Below the pieces are notes generated by a model, which ran no database searches, was not told the DNA's origin, and saw nothing but the letters and a program-made list of their open reading frames with translations. A program made the position numbers and the translations under genes. This document shows positions 4,779-6,370 of a stretch of 6,370 nt of DNA, piece by piece. The stretch is taken from positions 1-6,370 of the forward strand of contig JAKQNL010000012.1 of assembly GCA_029565815.1 (NCBI GenBank), read 5' to 3'. The DNA comes from Spirochaetota bacterium. GTDB lineage: Bacteria > Spirochaetota > Spirochaetia > Treponematales > UBA12059. The number at the start of each line of letters is the position of its first letter. Within the stretch, counting starts at the first letter, position 1.

Positions 4779-5888
4779 ATGGACGCACGGAACAGTAAGC
4801 CGGATAGCATACCAGCCCGCTTTGGCCTAAAGGCTGACTTTGTTATCGATGTAGGTAGCGGCGTATCCTCCATATATTTTGCAAAGGCCGACAAACTTCT
4901 AGCCCTTGCAGATCCCGAACACAGCGTCATTGTTGCAGACAGCCTAACGCGAGCCTTTGTGCCAGCTTGCTATCCGGATGATAGGATACTTACCGTACCC
5001 AAGGGAGAGGATGCAAAAAGCCCCGAAGCCCTAATCCGATTGTGGGAAGGCTTTCAGGAACTGGGCCTTGGTCGGGACTGGACAGTCGTAGGCATAGGCG
5101 GGGGCAGCGTATCCGACCTTGCTGGCTTTGCAGCTTCCACCTGGATGCGCGGCGTGAATTTCGGTTTTGTTCCCACAACGCTTTTGGCTATGGTGGACGC
5201 ATCCGTAGGCGGGAAAAACGGCATCAATCTGTGCGGCAAAAAAAACCAGGTAGGCTCCATTGCCCAGCCTGGCTTTGTGCTCATCGATACCAGCATGCTT
5301 GCAAGTCTTGGCCCACAAGAGCTTGCAAGCGGCATGGCCGAAGCGCTCAAACACGGCATCTTGGACGGCGAGTCCCACCTGTGCGCCATAGAGCGTGCAG
5401 CGGCAAGCATGGATGCAAAAAATCTGGAAGCTGTTATACGTTTATCAGTCGGGCTTAAAGCTTCTATCGTGCAAAACGACGAAAAAGAATCCGGCCAGCG
5501 CATGCTCTTAAACCTTGGCCATACTTTTGGCCATGCGCTGGAATCTGCAAGCAGCCTGGGTCACGGCCTGTGCATCGCAGTCGGCCTTGCATGCGCGGCT
5601 AGGCTTGCCCTTGATTACGGAGCAGACGGTATGGTGTCACAACGGATCTGTTCCATACTCACAAGCTTGGGTTTGCCAAACAGCATCGATTCACTCGTCG
5701 CGTTGCGCGCAAAACAGGGCACCTGCACACGGGCTACGCTTATCCAAAAAGCCGCCAGCGCGCTGTATGCCGACAAAAAGCGAAACGCAGACAACATCAA
5801 CTTCATCATGCCATACGCGGCCGGCGATGTACGCATAGAAAGCGTAGCTATAAGCCGGCTTGCACAGTTTCTGGAAAGGGCACCATGA
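4779..5888 (+). CDS. aroB: 3-dehydroquinate synthase
   Basis: AroB converts 3-deoxy-D-arabino-heptulosonate 7-phosphate to 3-dehydroquinate with catalytic NAD+ and a divalent metal, the second step of the shikimate pathway. The 369 residues are of normal length. The NAD-binding GGGSVSDLAGF lies at 107-117 and PTTLLAMVDASVGGKNGINL at 132-151. Active-site residues map onto the Aspergillus numbering: D140, K146, N156, metal ligand E188, K191, R241, metal ligand H248 and H252 in LGHTFGHALE (246-255), and the third metal ligand H262. The late ADKKRN segment supplies the expected lysine. All are present, so it should be active. After H262 the usual HGEAV reads HGLCI, a change outside the known catalytic set. 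The start is supported by the -10 box 6 nt upstream; there is no Shine-Dalgarno sequence. The stop overlaps the aroC start (ATGA), giving a translationally coupled operon. Confidence 0.95.
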   Translation: MDARNSKPDSIPARFGLKADFVIDVGSGVSSIYFAKADKLLALADPEHSVIVADSLTRAFVPACYPDDRILTVPKGEDAKSPEALIRLWEGFQELGLGRDWTVVGIGGGSVSDLAGFAASTWMRGVNFGFVPTTLLAMVDASVGGKNGINLCGKKNQVGSIAQPGFVLIDTSMLASLGPQELASGMAEALKHGILDGESHLCAIERAAASMDAKNLEAVIRLSVGLKASIVQNDEKESGQRMLLNLGHTFGHALESASSLGHGLCIAVGLACAARLALDYGADGMVSQRICSILTSLGLPNSIDSLVALRAKQGTCTRATLIQKAASALYADKKRNADNINFIMPYAAGDVRIESVAISRLAQFLERAP

Positions 5889-6370
5889 ATACGGTAGGCA
5901 CATTGTTTCGGATAAGCATCTTCGGAGAATCTCACGGTCCATGTGTCGGCCTGTGCATCGACGGCTTGCCTCCAGGAATCCCGTTAGAAAAGACCACATT
6001 TAAAGAAGATATGGCAAGGCGCAAAGCCGGTGGCGCAGGCAGCACCGCTAGAATCGAAGACGACAAAGCCCAGTTCCTTTCCGGGCTTTACAAGGGGCAT
6101 ACCAGCGGTAGTCCTTTGTGCATCATCTTCCCAAACCAAAAGCACCATCCCGAAGAATACGATTCACTAGCACAGTGGCCAAGGCCAGGACATGCAGATT
6201 TTACCGCGAGTAAGAAATTTGGTCCGTGGAACGATAGTCGCGGTGGCGGCCATTTTTCCGGCAGGCTCACTGCTGCCATCGTCGCAGCCGGTGCGTTTGC
6301 AAAATATCTATTGCGCCCGTGCATCGTTAGCTCGAACGTCATTCAGGCAGGCGGATCAGACAACATAAAC
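5885..6370 (+). CDS. aroC: Chorismate synthase, 5' part (cut by window end)
   Basis: AroC makes chorismate from 5-enolpyruvylshikimate 3-phosphate using reduced FMN, the last step of the shikimate pathway. The first 162 codons are present with no stop; the family usually has about 350-390 residues. Visible are FGESHG (13-18) with catalytic H17, the RRKAGG..STARIEDD stretch (45-60), and the main signature RPGHADFT (100-107) with the second catalytic histidine H103, followed by KKFGPWNDSRGGG and HFSGRLTA (123-130). The HFSGRLTA variant, rather than RxSARET, occurs in part of the family. AAAGGG (5875-5880) lies 4 nt before the ATG, which overlaps the aroB stop by 4 nt, so both steps are co-expressed. 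Confidence 0.95.
   Translation, partial: MNTVGTLFRISIFGESHGPCVGLCIDGLPPGIPLEKTTFKEDMARRKAGGAGSTARIEDDKAQFLSGLYKGHTSGSPLCIIFPNQKHHPEEYDSLAQWPRPGHADFTASKKFGPWNDSRGGGHFSGRLTAAIVAAGAFAKYLLRPCIVSSNVIQAGGSDNIN

Noticed and set aside
5054..5503. 149-aa minus-strand ORF, and the 138-aa plus ORF in the same area
   Set aside because: Both lie wholly within aroB, whose catalytic residues are all in the annotated frame.

Overview
The window is bacterial chromosomal DNA of moderate G+C. Its backbone is housekeeping genes: prfC (release factor 3), aroB (3-dehydroquinate synthase) and the start of aroC (chorismate synthase). The species cannot be fixed from this sequence alone. The backbone genes use ATA freely for isoleucine (10 of the first 16 Ile codons of prfC). 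Some starts have clear Shine-Dalgarno sequences (tetR, the membrane gene, aroC). Two others, prfC and aroB, have none; there a -10-like box ends exactly 6 nt before the ATG, which suggests leaderless transcripts.

Layout. Bases 1-377 have no convincing gene but are dense in structure: a 7-bp closing stem (7-13/57-63), a strong plus-strand intrinsic terminator (74-105), a 16-bp inverted repeat around it (47-62/141-156) whose right arm resembles a tRNA T-arm, three tight hairpins (162-232), and two copies of a 64-bp hairpin-bearing repeat at a 67-bp period (247-310, 314-377). Bases 335-1311 (minus) hold an AbiE-type toxin-antitoxin module. The AbiEi antitoxin is complete. The AbiEii nucleotidyltransferase toxin keeps only about its N-terminal 116 residues, and its homology stops exactly where the repeat begins. 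A 50-bp near-perfect palindrome (1317-1366) just upstream of abiEi is a strong candidate for the AbiEi autoregulatory operator. Bases 1312-1686 otherwise hold only a doubtful 68-codon minus-strand ORF and the prfC promoter.

Bases 1687-3285 are prfC, convergent with a tetR-family gene (3327-3923, minus). The tetR gene is divergent from a gene for an uncharacterised seven-helix membrane protein (4008-4727, plus). The 84-bp gap between these two carries two 18-bp palindromic sites 20 bp apart, so the regulator probably controls itself and the membrane gene. aroB (4779-5888) and aroC (5885 onward, cut by the window end) overlap by ATGA and form a shikimate-pathway operon.

The AbiE module differs from the backbone in codon use and has lost its toxin, so it looks like an acquired, decaying defence or addiction module next to a stable core-gene segment. 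The parts least explained by known families are the structured, repeat-rich left end and the TetR-controlled seven-helix protein.
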